DNA from: Qipengyuania_C sp046254955
GTDB taxonomy: Bacteria; Pseudomonadota; Alphaproteobacteria; Sphingomonadales; Sphingomonadaceae
Direction: 5' to 3'
Length of the DNA: 64,000 bases
Assembly (NCBI RefSeq): GCF_046254955.1
Contig: NZ_JBJXRG010000001.1
Span: 310,001 to 374,000 of the forward strand
Of the stretch, positions 1 to 7,695 are shown in pieces. Within the stretch, counting starts at the first letter, position 1; each line of letters begins with the position of its first letter. A program made the translations under genes and the position numbers. Below the pieces are notes generated by a model that was given only the letters and a program-made list of their open reading frames with translations, made no database searches and had not been told where the DNA came from.

Positions 1-444
1 CTCGACGAACTCGGGCTCGATGCGGCGATCGATTACAAGGGCGGTGGTGTCGACGAAGCTCTGGCGCAGGCATGCCCGGATGAGATTGACCTCTATTTCG
101 ACAATGTCGGGGGCGAGACTTTGGAAGCCATACTCGGCCTGATGAAGTATCGCGGGCGTATCGTCGTTTGTGGCGGCATTTCGCAATATGGTGATTTTGC
201 CGGGGCACGTGGTCCGGCTAATTTCATGTCTGTCGTTACGCACAGCCTGACGATCCAGGGCTACACGATGCGCGACTATATGCACCGCGTGCCCGAAGCG
301 CTCGAATGGCTAGTACCTGCCTGGAAGGATGGGAGCCTGAAGATGCGCGAGCACGTCGTCGAAGGCATCGAGAACTTTCCGGATGCGTACGAGATGATCT
401 TCCGCGGTGAGAACCACGGCAAATTGTTGCTGAAGATAGGCTGA
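1..444 (+). CDS. NADP-dependent oxidoreductase (MDR family), C-terminal part, 5' truncated by window
   Basis: The frame is open from base 1 to a TGA at 442-444, giving about 147 residues, so the start lies outside the window. The segment YFDNVGGETLEAIL, followed by the strand RGRIVVCGGISQY, is typical of the cofactor-binding half of zinc-independent medium-chain reductases of the CurA/PTGR type, which reduce alpha,beta-unsaturated carbonyls with NADPH. The family is usually about 335-345 aa, so the N-terminal half is missing. The next gene starts 5 nt downstream, which suggests one transcript with the dehalogenase-like hydrolase. The physiological substrate cannot be told. Confidence 0.85.
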   Translation, partial: LDELGLDAAIDYKGGGVDEALAQACPDEIDLYFDNVGGETLEAILGLMKYRGRIVVCGGISQYGDFAGARGPANFMSVVTHSLTIQGYTMRDYMHRVPEALEWLVPAWKDGSLKMREHVVEGIENFPDAYEMIFRGENHGKLLLKIG

Positions 445-449
445 TCGCG

Positions 450-1394
450 ATGGACCGGTTGCGCACTCCTGACGCGTTTTTCGAGAATCTTGCCGATTTT
501 CCCTTTGCGGCGAACTATGTCGACGTCTCGGATCATGAGGGTGGCTGCTTGCGCCTCGCCTATGTCGATGAGGGGCCTAAAGATGGGCCTCCCGTGGTTA
601 TGATCCACGGCAATCCGACCTGGTCCTATATGTGGCGCAAGCTAATTCCGGTTTTGGCCGCGAACGGATACCGCGCCATCGCGATCGATCTCATCGGGAT
701 GGGCCGTTCGGACAAGCCCACGCAAATGAGCGACTACACGATTGCCCGCCACGAAGCTTGGGTGAGGGAGGGGCTGTTTGAAAAGCTGCAACTCACCGAC
801 GCTCAATTCATCCTACACGATTGGGGAGGGATCATCGGCCTGCGTGCGATTGCCGATCATCAGGATCGTGTCGCAAGCGTGATCATGTCGAACACAGGTT
901 TTCCTGTGCGGGACCCGAACGAGCCGATCACAAAGATGGCTCGCAAGGGCGCGGCGATGTTGCGCCGCTTTCAACTCTACATCCGCTTCCGCAAGAACTG
1001 GCAACATTGGAAGACTTTGAGCCGCATAACTCTCACGGACATGCCGGCTGAGGACGTGGCGGGCTTCGCAGCGCCATATCCTGACAAGCGCTACCTCGTC
1101 GGTAACAGGCAATTCACGCAAATGCTGCCGACACGCAATGATAACCCGATACTGGTTGAGAACTGGCACGCGCTGCAGAAGCTCAAGAGTTTCGAGAAGC
1201 CATTCCAGGCGATCTATTCGGACAAGGATCAGGTTTCTCCCAAAGGGTTTCACAGCGTCCGCCCGGCAATCCCCGGCACGCGCGACTACGAACCGATTAT
1301 CCTTAAAGGCGGCTCGCACTTCCTCCTCGAGGACGTGCCCGAAGCCTACGCGCGCGAAGTGATCGCGTTTCTCGAAAACATCAAAGGAGACTGA
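450..1394 (+). CDS. Haloalkane dehalogenase-like alpha/beta hydrolase
   Basis: A 314-aa alpha/beta hydrolase. It has an oxyanion-hole motif HGNPTW (residues 53-58), a nucleophile elbow HDWGG with Asp124 and the adjacent Trp125, and a late catalytic His in GGSHFLLED. An Asp nucleophile followed by Trp, with this numbering, matches the HLD-I (DhlA-like) haloalkane dehalogenases, where that Trp helps hold the halide. These enzymes hydrolyse C-halogen bonds to alcohols in the cytoplasm. Fluoroacetate dehalogenases and epoxide hydrolases share the fold, so the substrate is inferred. ATG 450 follows the preceding stop by 5 nt and the next gene starts 1 nt after this stop: a tight operon. Confidence 0.8.
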   Translation: MDRLRTPDAFFENLADFPFAANYVDVSDHEGGCLRLAYVDEGPKDGPPVVMIHGNPTWSYMWRKLIPVLAANGYRAIAIDLIGMGRSDKPTQMSDYTIARHEAWVREGLFEKLQLTDAQFILHDWGGIIGLRAIADHQDRVASVIMSNTGFPVRDPNEPITKMARKGAAMLRRFQLYIRFRKNWQHWKTLSRITLTDMPAEDVAGFAAPYPDKRYLVGNRQFTQMLPTRNDNPILVENWHALQKLKSFEKPFQAIYSDKDQVSPKGFHSVRPAIPGTRDYEPIILKGGSHFLLEDVPEAYAREVIAFLENIKGD

Positions 1395-1395
1395 G

Positions 1396-2481
1396 ATGGC
1401 CGCCACTACAGAGCTTTGGGTCGCCCGCGACCAGCTGCGGCGCACGAAGATTGTCGAAAGTGAGCAACAACCCCTCGAAGATGGCCAGATCCGAGTAGCC
1501 ATCGCCAAGATGGGACTGACCGCGAACAACGTCAGCTACGCTGTCTCGGGCGAAGCAATCGGATACTGGAAGTATTTTCCGGCCCAGGGCGAGTGGGGCA
1601 AGGTTCCCGGGTGGGCCATGGCAGACGTGGTGGAATCGCGCAGCGACGCCCTAGCCGAAAGTGAGCGGCTCTATGGCTTCTTTCCGATGGCAAGCGAGGT
1701 CATTCTGCAACCGGGTCATGTGGAGGACGATTTCTTTATGGATGCGGGCGCGCATCGCGCCGAGCTTCCTGCGCTCTACAATCAATATCGGCGGACAAAA
1801 GGCGAGCCGGAAGTTCTTCAAAAACTTGAAGACGAACGTTGCCTGCTGTTCCCGCTCTTCGTCACTTCTTACGTTCTTTATGACTATCTGATCGATAACG
1901 ACTTCTTTGGTGCACAGCAGATCATCATCGGTTCGGTCTCCTCGAAAACCGGTTTCGGCCTGGCGCACCTTCTCAAAAATGATCCGAATTTGGCTCACAA
2001 GGTCGTCGGCCTGACATCATCCGGCAATGTGACTTTCGTCGAGAGCCTTAACTGCTGTGACCAGATCGTGACTTATGGGTCCGAAGACGCGATCGGTGCG
2101 AACCTTCCGACCGCGTGGATTGATATGTCGGGCGATGGACCCCTCACCGGCAAGCTGCATCTATTGCTCGGCGAGAACATGGTCGAGAGTTGCATTGTAG
2201 GCGCCACACACTGGGAGGCCGAGCGCAAGCGGGACAAGGATCTTCCCGGTGCCAAGCCCAAATTCTTCTTTGCCCCTGGCCACATTGCCAAACGTGATGC
2301 CGAATTGGGGCACGGCGAGATCTGGCGTCGCGGATCTGAGGCAGGCGCAGCGATTGCCAGGTCAATCTCCGGCCAGATTGCGGTTGAAGCCATCTCAGGT
2401 TCAGACGATATCGCTAGAATCTGGTGCGATATGCTCGACAATAAGGTTTCGCCCAGCCGAGGGATCATGATTTCGCTTTGA
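1396..2481 (+). CDS. DUF2855 family protein
   Basis: A 361-aa protein recognised as DUF2855 from its N-terminal block (LWVARDQLRRTKIVE, then QIRVAIAKMGLTANNVSYA) and its overall length. The middle part (IIIGSVSSKTGFGLAHLL, then VVGLTSSGNVTFVESL) resembles a Rossmann-like half of medium-chain reductases, so a role as an NAD(P)-linked reductase or a degenerate relative is plausible. The family has no established function that I know of. It starts right after the dehalogenase-like gene with ATG 1396 and GGAGA upstream, and probably belongs to the same catabolic transcript. Confidence 0.75.
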   Translation: MAATTELWVARDQLRRTKIVESEQQPLEDGQIRVAIAKMGLTANNVSYAVSGEAIGYWKYFPAQGEWGKVPGWAMADVVESRSDALAESERLYGFFPMASEVILQPGHVEDDFFMDAGAHRAELPALYNQYRRTKGEPEVLQKLEDERCLLFPLFVTSYVLYDYLIDNDFFGAQQIIIGSVSSKTGFGLAHLLKNDPNLAHKVVGLTSSGNVTFVESLNCCDQIVTYGSEDAIGANLPTAWIDMSGDGPLTGKLHLLLGENMVESCIVGATHWEAERKRDKDLPGAKPKFFFAPGHIAKRDAELGHGEIWRRGSEAGAAIARSISGQIAVEAISGSDDIARIWCDMLDNKVSPSRGIMISL

Positions 2482-2508
2482 TTTTCCTTCTACGCAGGAG
2501 AATGCCTG

Positions 2509-2811
2509 ATGAAGCTCTCTACAATCCTCGCCGCCTCCGCCGTGCTCGTTGCCGCGCCTTTGCTTGCGAACGAAGAAGCTGACGATCAAGCCAAGGCGCG
2601 GAAAAATTTCCAGAACGCGGACGCAGACAGTGACGGGAAGCTGACCCGGGCCGAGTTCAGAAATTTCATCAACGCGAATGCTGAAGATGGGTTGGGTCGT
2701 GCAGGTATGGTGCGTCGCTATGGCGCCTATGGAACTGCATTTGAGAGGGTGGACAAGAATGAGGATGGCGTGGTGACAGCACGCGAGCTTGCAGCGGCAA
2801 GACGAAACTAA
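2509..2811 (+). CDS. Small exported EF-hand protein
   Basis: A 100-aa protein with an N-terminal signal peptide (about residues 1-20, ending at PLLA) and two EF-hand calcium loops. The first spans D38-E49 (DADSDGKLTRAE) and the second D82-E93 (DKNEDGVVTARE). Both keep the Asp/Asn/Asp-Gly spacing and the terminal Glu needed to bind calcium. It is probably periplasmic. GGAG lies before ATG 2509 (aggagaatgcctg). Its 3' end overlaps the stop of a broken crotonase gene on the other strand, so the gene sits exactly at a rearrangement point. Confidence 0.8.
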   Translation: MKLSTILAASAVLVAAPLLANEEADDQAKARKNFQNADADSDGKLTRAEFRNFINANAEDGLGRAGMVRRYGAYGTAFERVDKNEDGVVTARELAAARRN

Positions 2812-2933
2812 GCCACGAGCTTGAAGACTTCGCCTAGCATCGCTGGCGTCGATGCGTTTAGCTTCTCCGGCCGACTGAATGTGATTGCCTCGACACCTTG
2901 GTCGATCGAATAGAGCAGCTGGCAGTCTGTCAT
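2808..2933 (-). pseudogene. Truncated enoyl-CoA hydratase/isomerase (crotonase) N-terminal fragment
   Basis: Reading the minus strand from ATG at 2933-2931 gives a 41-codon frame whose middle reads VEAITFSRPEKLNAS. This is the hallmark first strand and loop of crotonase-fold enoyl-CoA hydratases, normally about 260 aa. The frame ends at a TAG (2810-2808) just inside the end of the convergent EF-hand gene, so about 85% of the enzyme is gone. Its ATG overlaps the stop of the GST gene (ATGA), so it was once translationally coupled to it. I infer a deletion or insertion that fused the catabolic operon to the EF-hand gene. Confidence 0.75.
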
Positions 2934-4087
2934 GACTGGAGTTCCCCCCAGACTTCCTGATTATCACGACGGTCCATCCTGCGGTTGGTTCGCAGGTCTA
3001 GAAGGTCTTCAAGAGCGGTACTTTCGAAACGCGCGCGGATCGTAGTTCGATCATTTTCTGACTGGCGACAAAACGCATCCTGCAGCCTTTGCAGCAGATA
3101 GAATCGGTAGGGCACGACAACCGTTTCAATCTCCTCCCCGCGCCATTGGAACGGCGCCAGCCCCATGCCACTCTTCATCGACTTGTTCTTGGTCGGTGAA
3201 CCGCTCTCGATTTCGGTGTGACGCTTAAGCCAGCTGTTCGCGTGCTCGACATGCGCTGCGATCTCGGGAAGGTAATCATCAGCGATAAAGCGCATCAGCT
3301 GGAGTAAGGTTAGGGGGAGGCTGTCGCTATCGAAGAGTTTGCCTTGCGCCTTGGCGACTGCTTCATCGACGAAAGTCTCCGCCATATTCATCCGCTCAAC
3401 CCAGCGGAACACATTGGGTGCGCTTGTTTGCATCAGCCTTAGCGGCACTGGATCACGGGCAAGGTGAGCGTACATCGCTCCGATCAAGCCGTAATCGGCT
3501 ATAGTTGCATGGCCTCCGAGGATAAATGGGTGGTGACGTAAGTGCTGCTCCATCAGGACAAGGAATTGCGCGTAGCTTTCTTCCACCAATCTCTGCGTGT
3601 CGGGCGTAACCCCCAACACCACAGCCGCTTGCCGCATTCGCCCGCTGGCATGGAGGAAGTCGGCATCCTCTGCATCTTTTGACAGACACGAGGGTAGTAC
3701 ATCGCGAAATGTCTCCCGCAAGAAGGGTAGGTTCACTTCATCGAAATTCCAGCGGTAGTGCATAGCGGGTCGCAGAAGGCCGTGTGAACCGAACAGTTCG
3801 AAAGCATGGGCGATCAGCAATAGCACCGGTTCGGTGGGATAGATCGGATTCTTGCTGAAACCGGCTGCATCAAGATGGTCAATAATGTCCGCGCCATCCT
3901 GTATAATCGTGCCATCGGCCGTCTTGATCACCGGAATGATCCAGCGTCCGATCTGCGGAACGATCTCTCCAGTGAATTCCTCGCTACCAGCCTTCACCTC
4001 TGTGAAGGGGACTGCGTTGGTGCGCATGTAGGAGCGAGCTCGCGCTGTGTAGAGCGAGCCGGCCATCCCATAGAGCGTATAGGTCAA
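2930..4087 (-). CDS. Glutathione S-transferase family protein, extended
   Basis: A 385-aa protein with an N-terminal thioredoxin-like GST domain (LYGMAGSLYTARARSYM, then IIPVIKTADGTIIQDGADIIDHL, the cis-Pro and glutathione-gamma-Glu contact region). A helical GST C-terminal domain spans about residues 95-250. The remaining ~130 residues are unusual: ordinary GSTs are 200-230 aa. The family conjugates or transfers glutathione to electrophiles, which fits the dehalogenase/reductase neighbourhood. The stop overlaps the start of the broken crotonase. A promoter-like segment with a palindrome lies about 40-70 bp upstream of ATG 4087. Confidence 0.75.
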   Translation of the reverse strand: MTYTLYGMAGSLYTARARSYMRTNAVPFTEVKAGSEEFTGEIVPQIGRWIIPVIKTADGTIIQDGADIIDHLDAAGFSKNPIYPTEPVLLLIAHAFELFGSHGLLRPAMHYRWNFDEVNLPFLRETFRDVLPSCLSKDAEDADFLHASGRMRQAAVVLGVTPDTQRLVEESYAQFLVLMEQHLRHHPFILGGHATIADYGLIGAMYAHLARDPVPLRLMQTSAPNVFRWVERMNMAETFVDEAVAKAQGKLFDSDSLPLTLLQLMRFIADDYLPEIAAHVEHANSWLKRHTEIESGSPTKNKSMKSGMGLAPFQWRGEEIETVVVPYRFYLLQRLQDAFCRQSENDRTTIRARFESTALEDLLDLRTNRRMDRRDNQEVWGELQS

Positions 4088-4128
4088 GCTTCAATCTCTT
4101 CTAGCCATTGCCAATCGTGCATGTAATG

Positions 4129-4157
4129 GCACTAATAGTGCAAATACATTGCGTCAA
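4129..4157 (-). promoter_or_regulatory. Candidate promoter and operator for the GST gene
   Basis: A perfect 13-bp palindrome with arms GCACTA/TAGTGC around one central base lies at 4129-4141, 42 bp upstream of the GST start. On the minus strand a TTGACG -35-like hexamer (4157-4152) precedes it, so the palindrome would cover the -10 area. This arrangement suggests a repressor site, but the -10 match is weak (TATTAG at a short spacing) and no regulator gene is adjacent. Confidence 0.35.
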
Positions 4158-4492
4158 TCATAATGATGACGATCGACTGGAGCTCCTAATCCCAAGGTTT
4201 TGCATGCATGCGCGGCAACGGCGTGCTGCAGCCCGATTTGAACGTCTGCTATCGGGAGCTTGGTTCCGACTTTCCACGTACGATATTGGGGCGCGAAGCG
4301 GACCTTAGGATCCTAAAGGAGGGTCGATCCAAATTCGGGCTCTTCCATCTGGAAGCTGCGACCAAAGACAGCCACAATAGCTACAGCAATGGATTTGATT
4401 GCTGATAGTCTCGGCGGGTAAGCTTGCCAGCTCGGCACGATTAGCAGGGCGCTGTCTTGGGCTCGCTGCACGACAATGTTCGCTGGGACATT
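4158..4492. other. Intergenic stretch between GST and DUF5681 genes
   Basis: About 330 bp without a convincing gene. Short open frames here lack family resemblance and good ribosome sites. A 12-bp palindrome TTAGGATCCTAA lies at 4305-4316. The stretch probably contains the left edge of the mobile-looking block that begins with the DUF5681 genes, but no copy of the tRNA-Ser 3' end is visible that would mark an attachment site. Confidence 0.4.
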
Positions 4493-5041
4493 TCACGATT
4501 TCACATCCCACCATTCGGGCCAATTGACCTTGTAGGGTGTGCGGGTGTTGGCAAAGACCTCGCGTTGCTCGTCGAGAGTCAGGCGGCGTTCGCCAAGCCG
4601 TTCGAGCGCAGCTTCGACAATCCATGGGTTGAGCTCGAACCGAACCCGGTTCTCGTCGTACGGGTATTTCTTTTGCGCGATACCGAGCTTCTTTATAGCG
4701 CAACCCACTCCCATGCCGACAAGGACCCATCGCAATCTCAATGGCGCAGCTGTGTCGGTGCGCTTTGCACGAGCTGCTTCTATTGCCTCGAGCGAAGCAC
4801 GTGCCGCTGCACTGTCACCTGCAAGGCCTTTCCGGGTAAGTTGGAGAAGGAACGCTTCGGCTGCCGTGACCCGTTTCTCTTTGCCGTTCTCACGGATAGT
4901 TACCATCTGCCCGAGCACTGCATCGTAAGGCATCTCGCGGTGCCGCTTTTTCGGCCGTCCGCGCGGATTGCCGGACTGGCCCTTCTTGAACCGGGTCGAA
5001 GCAGGCGGATTGCCGTAGCCGATCAGCTCTTGGTAACTCAT
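4493..5041 (-). CDS. DUF5681 domain-containing protein (distal copy)
   Basis: A 182-aa protein with the basic DUF5681 signature FKKGQSGNPRGRPKKR at residues 18-33, an AT-hook-like GRP-centred segment suggesting DNA contact. The alanine-rich helical middle resembles that of the next gene upstream. Its ATG overlaps that gene's TGA (5038-5041), so the two are coupled. DUF5681 proteins are common in phage- and element-derived regions of alphaproteobacteria, often near DNA methyltransferases or terminase genes. Their function is unknown. A small terminase-like or DNA-binding accessory role is possible but not shown. Confidence 0.75.
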   Translation of the reverse strand: MSYQELIGYGNPPASTRFKKGQSGNPRGRPKKRHREMPYDAVLGQMVTIRENGKEKRVTAAEAFLLQLTRKGLAGDSAAARASLEAIEAARAKRTDTAAPLRLRWVLVGMGVGCAIKKLGIAQKKYPYDENRVRFELNPWIVEAALERLGERRLTLDEQREVFANTRTPYKVNWPEWWDVKS

Positions 5042-5568
5042 GCAATCCTGCCGCGCGGCCAGCGCAGATCCTCGGCGTCGATTGTTGACCGGTTGATATC
5101 TTCGACATCCTTCTTCTCGAACTTCCGGCGCCCGGGTCGGCTGAGCGCGGCCTGGGTCGCCCAGTTGTAGAGCTTGAACAGGCGTTGCTCAGGAGTGCGG
5201 CCAGGTTCGTCCAGATAGTCAGCAATTCCCAGGATACGCATGGCCTCATTGGCATTGTCGGCATCATATTCGGTTGCGAGACGCGTGGCGACAGGTTGTG
5301 GCGGAGCTTTCTTCGCCAGTGCCACCTCGCGCTTCTCGATCATCTTGAGGACCTTGCGGATCGCCATGCGGCTGCCTTTGAGAGCGGCCTGGTAGGTTTG
5401 TAGCTGAAGTGCCTCGTCAATCGTCAGTTCGCGGGTCTTGCCATTCTGAGTAACGCTGAGGCTTTGATCGAAGATGATATCGAAGGCAGATACGTTGGGC
5501 CTGCGTTTCTTAGGGCGTCCCTTCGGATTGCCTGACTGGCCCTTCTGGAAGCGGGTATCGCTGCTCAT
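5038..5568 (-). CDS. DUF5681 domain-containing protein (proximal copy)
   Basis: A 176-aa protein with the DUF5681 motif at its very N-terminus (FQKGQSGNPKGRPKKR), followed by a helical region (TRELTIDEALQLQTYQAAL). It shares the layout of the downstream DUF5681 protein, so the two are probably ancient tandem duplicates that have diverged strongly. Its start overlaps the stop of the methyltransferase (5565-5568), so methylase and both DUF5681 genes form one coupled operon. It lacks the C-terminal extension rich in Trp and Tyr seen in the other copy. Confidence 0.75.
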   Translation of the reverse strand: MSSDTRFQKGQSGNPKGRPKKRRPNVSAFDIIFDQSLSVTQNGKTRELTIDEALQLQTYQAALKGSRMAIRKVLKMIEKREVALAKKAPPQPVATRLATEYDADNANEAMRILGIADYLDEPGRTPEQRLFKLYNWATQAALSRPGRRKFEKKDVEDINRSTIDAEDLRWPRGRIA

Positions 5569-6872
5569 GCTGCCTCTCCCACTGCCTTCTCGCGGTGGAT
5601 GAGCTCTGGCTCCTTGCCGGTAATCTCGGACCAGCGGGTCATCGCGAGATCGACATAGGCCGGATCGATGTCGAGCCCGCGGAAGCGCCGACCCACACGC
5701 TCGGCTGCGATTAGACTGGTGCCTGAGCCCAGGAAGATATCGAGCACCAGCTCGCCCTGTCTTGTGACGTCGCAGATCGCATCCGCCACCATCGCGACCG
5801 GCTTGACCGTCGGATGCAGCGCGAGGTCCTCACGCCGCGAGCCCTTCATCGAGTTGACACTTGGATAGTCCCACAAATTGGTGCGGTTGCGGCCATGCTT
5901 GCCGAGCTCAACGTTGTTGGTGTGCGCGGTTTCACCGACCCGGTAGACAAACACCATCTCGTGTTTGGAGCGATAGAGCGAACCCATCCCGGCATTGCTC
6001 TTGTTCCACACGCAGATGTTGAGGAGGTCAGAGTAGAGGCCTTCCACTGACGCTGTGACGTCATCCATATGGCGCCAGTCCATGCACACGAAGTGCACCG
6101 CGCCGTCGCGCGAGACCGATGCGCAGGAGCCAAGCGTGTCGGCAAGGAACGTGGGGAACTCAGGTGTGCTCATCTCGCCAGAAGCCATCGCGAACTCGCG
6201 GTGGCGGCCTTTCGCATTGGCGTGGCCGTTGATCTTTACATTGTAGGGCGGATCAAGAAACGCGCAGTCGATCTTCGCTTCATCTCCCACAAGCTTTGCA
6301 AGGAATTCCCGGTCCCGGCCATCGCCGCAGGCAATGCGGTGCTCGCCCAGTTGCCAGATGTCGCCTTGCCTGACGCGAGGGTTCTCGGGAACAGCGGGAA
6401 TGACCTCGTCATCGGGATCGGGCGCATCTTCAAGTACCACGTCGATCTCGCCCGGACTGAACCCGGTCAGCGAGAGGTCGAGATCGATCTCGGGCAAGGA
6501 AAGATCGGCCAGTTCCAGCTTGAGGATCTCGAGGTCCCATCCGGCATTGAGCGCGATCTTGTTGTCTGCAAGCCGCAGCGCCTTCTTTTCCGGTTCGCTC
6601 AGGCCCGTCAGCTCGATCACCGGGACCTGGCTCAAGCCCATTTCCTTCGCCGCCCGCAATCGCCCATGGCCGGCGATGATCACCCCGTCCGGATCAGCCA
6701 GGATCGGATTGGTAAACCCGAAGGCGCGGATCGACTGGACGATCTGCTCGATCTGCCGTCTGGGGTGCGTGCGCGCGTTACGCGGATCAGGAGTGAGGCT
6801 CGCAAGGTCACGATAAATGACCGCGAGCCGGCGATCGGCAGCGCTGGCTGCCGTCATAGCGTCGTTCTTCAT
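5565..6872 (-). CDS. ParB-domain DNA methyltransferase (N4/N6)
   Basis: Taking ATG 6872 gives 435 aa. A ParB/sulfiredoxin-like N-terminal domain (about 15-130) carries IIAGHGRLRAAKEMG. The C-terminal amino-methyltransferase domain has DPPYN (207-211) before the AdoMet motif DIFLGSGTSLIAAE (378-391), the motif order of beta-class enzymes. It would methylate adenine N6 or cytosine N4 in DNA. No restriction endonuclease is adjacent, so it is a candidate orphan methylase of an element. The frame is open up to 7091, but that would overlap the divergent DUF3489 gene. ATG 6857 is an alternative start. Confidence 0.85.
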   Translation of the reverse strand: MKNDAMTAASAADRRLAVIYRDLASLTPDPRNARTHPRRQIEQIVQSIRAFGFTNPILADPDGVIIAGHGRLRAAKEMGLSQVPVIELTGLSEPEKKALRLADNKIALNAGWDLEILKLELADLSLPEIDLDLSLTGFSPGEIDVVLEDAPDPDDEVIPAVPENPRVRQGDIWQLGEHRIACGDGRDREFLAKLVGDEAKIDCAFLDPPYNVKINGHANAKGRHREFAMASGEMSTPEFPTFLADTLGSCASVSRDGAVHFVCMDWRHMDDVTASVEGLYSDLLNICVWNKSNAGMGSLYRSKHEMVFVYRVGETAHTNNVELGKHGRNRTNLWDYPSVNSMKGSRREDLALHPTVKPVAMVADAICDVTRQGELVLDIFLGSGTSLIAAERVGRRFRGLDIDPAYVDLAMTRWSEITGKEPELIHREKAVGEAA

Positions 6873-7060
6873 AAGCGGAACATACGCGTACATGTAGCGA
6901 ACATAAAGGGACTGGCGATTCACCGCCTGTGGATAGCGGGGATTGTTGATTTCGACTGGACTTCGTGCCTTTTCAGAGCATTGCTGTCTCTCGCGCCCGG
7001 CTTGTGGGCTTGTCTGGGTGATGGCGGCCATTGTGTCCGCCGGTAAACCGGAGACAGTCA

Positions 7061-7294
7061 ATGACCGATACAACAACGAAGACCAAAACAATGAGTCCCA
7101 GCAAGCTCGACCGCCTCGAAGAGCTGCTCATCCGCACAAATGGCGCCAGCATCGCCGAGATGAGCGAGGCCACTGGATGGCAGCAACACTCGGTGCGCGG
7201 CGCAATGGCGGGAGCGCTGAAGAAGCGCGGTCTTGCCATCACCTCGGAGAAGAGCGAGGGCGTGCGTCGCTACCGCGCAAGCCGCGCCTCGTGA
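7061..7294 (+). CDS. DUF3489 domain-containing small protein
   Basis: A 77-aa protein with a predicted winged-helix-like core (LDRLEELLIRTNGASIAEM, then SEATGWQQHSVRGAMAGALKK), recognisable as DUF3489. The segment resembles a small helix-turn-helix in which QQHSVRG would be the recognition helix, so I infer DNA binding. ATG 7061 is preferred to an upstream TTG because GGAG lies 10 nt before it. It is divergent from the methyltransferase and overlaps the start of the DUF2924 gene. It may be the excision or regulatory partner of the recombinase. Confidence 0.75.
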   Translation: MTDTTTKTKTMSPSKLDRLEELLIRTNGASIAEMSEATGWQQHSVRGAMAGALKKRGLAITSEKSEGVRRYRASRAS

Positions 7295-7692
7295 GCGCAG
7301 ATGTCGAAGCGCTCGTCGCTGAGATCGCCGACATGGAGCTCGATGAGCTGCGTGCCCTCTGGCGGCGGCGCTACGGCGCGCCGCCTGCGCTGCGCTCGCT
7401 ACCGATCATGCGTCTGCAGCTCGCCTGGCGGATCCAGGCCGAGACCTATGGCGGGCTCGATACCGCGACCAGGAAAGCGTTGGCGCGCAAGGGCTCAGTT
7501 GACCCCGAAGGCAAGGAGCTCGGGATCGGCGCACGGCTGACGCGCAACTGGAAAGGCAAGCGCATCGAGGTCGTGGTCGAGGACGAGGGCTTCCGCTGGC
7601 AGGACGAGCTCTATCCTTCGCTCTCGGCCACCGCGCGCGCGATCACCGGGATCCGCTGGAACGGGCCGCGCTTCTTCGGCCTCAGGAGCTGA
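7291..7692 (+). CDS. DUF2924 domain-containing protein
   Basis: Starting at GTG 7291, which overlaps the previous stop (GTGA), gives 133 aa. The N-terminal part MELDELRALWRRRYGAPP followed by LPIMRLQLAWRIQAETYGG, and the later LTRNWKGKRIEVVVEDEGF with YPSLSATARAITG, are the diagnostic DUF2924 blocks. The last block resembles a small beta-domain with a helix for DNA contact. The gene ends 3 nt before the recombinase start, so both are cotranslated. From general knowledge the family is repeatedly found next to serine recombinases, but its role is not established. Confidence 0.8.
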   Translation: MSADVEALVAEIADMELDELRALWRRRYGAPPALRSLPIMRLQLAWRIQAETYGGLDTATRKALARKGSVDPEGKELGIGARLTRNWKGKRIEVVVEDEGFRWQDELYPSLSATARAITGIRWNGPRFFGLRS

Positions 7693-7695
7693 ACC

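Noticed and set aside
4305..4316. 12-bp palindrome TTAGGATCCTAA
   Set aside because: Short, single copy and not placed at a gene start; expected by chance at this scale.
4088..4492. Possible second copy of the tRNA-Ser 3' end as attachment site
   Set aside because: No stretch matching the T-arm and acceptor end of tRNA-Ser was found by eye.
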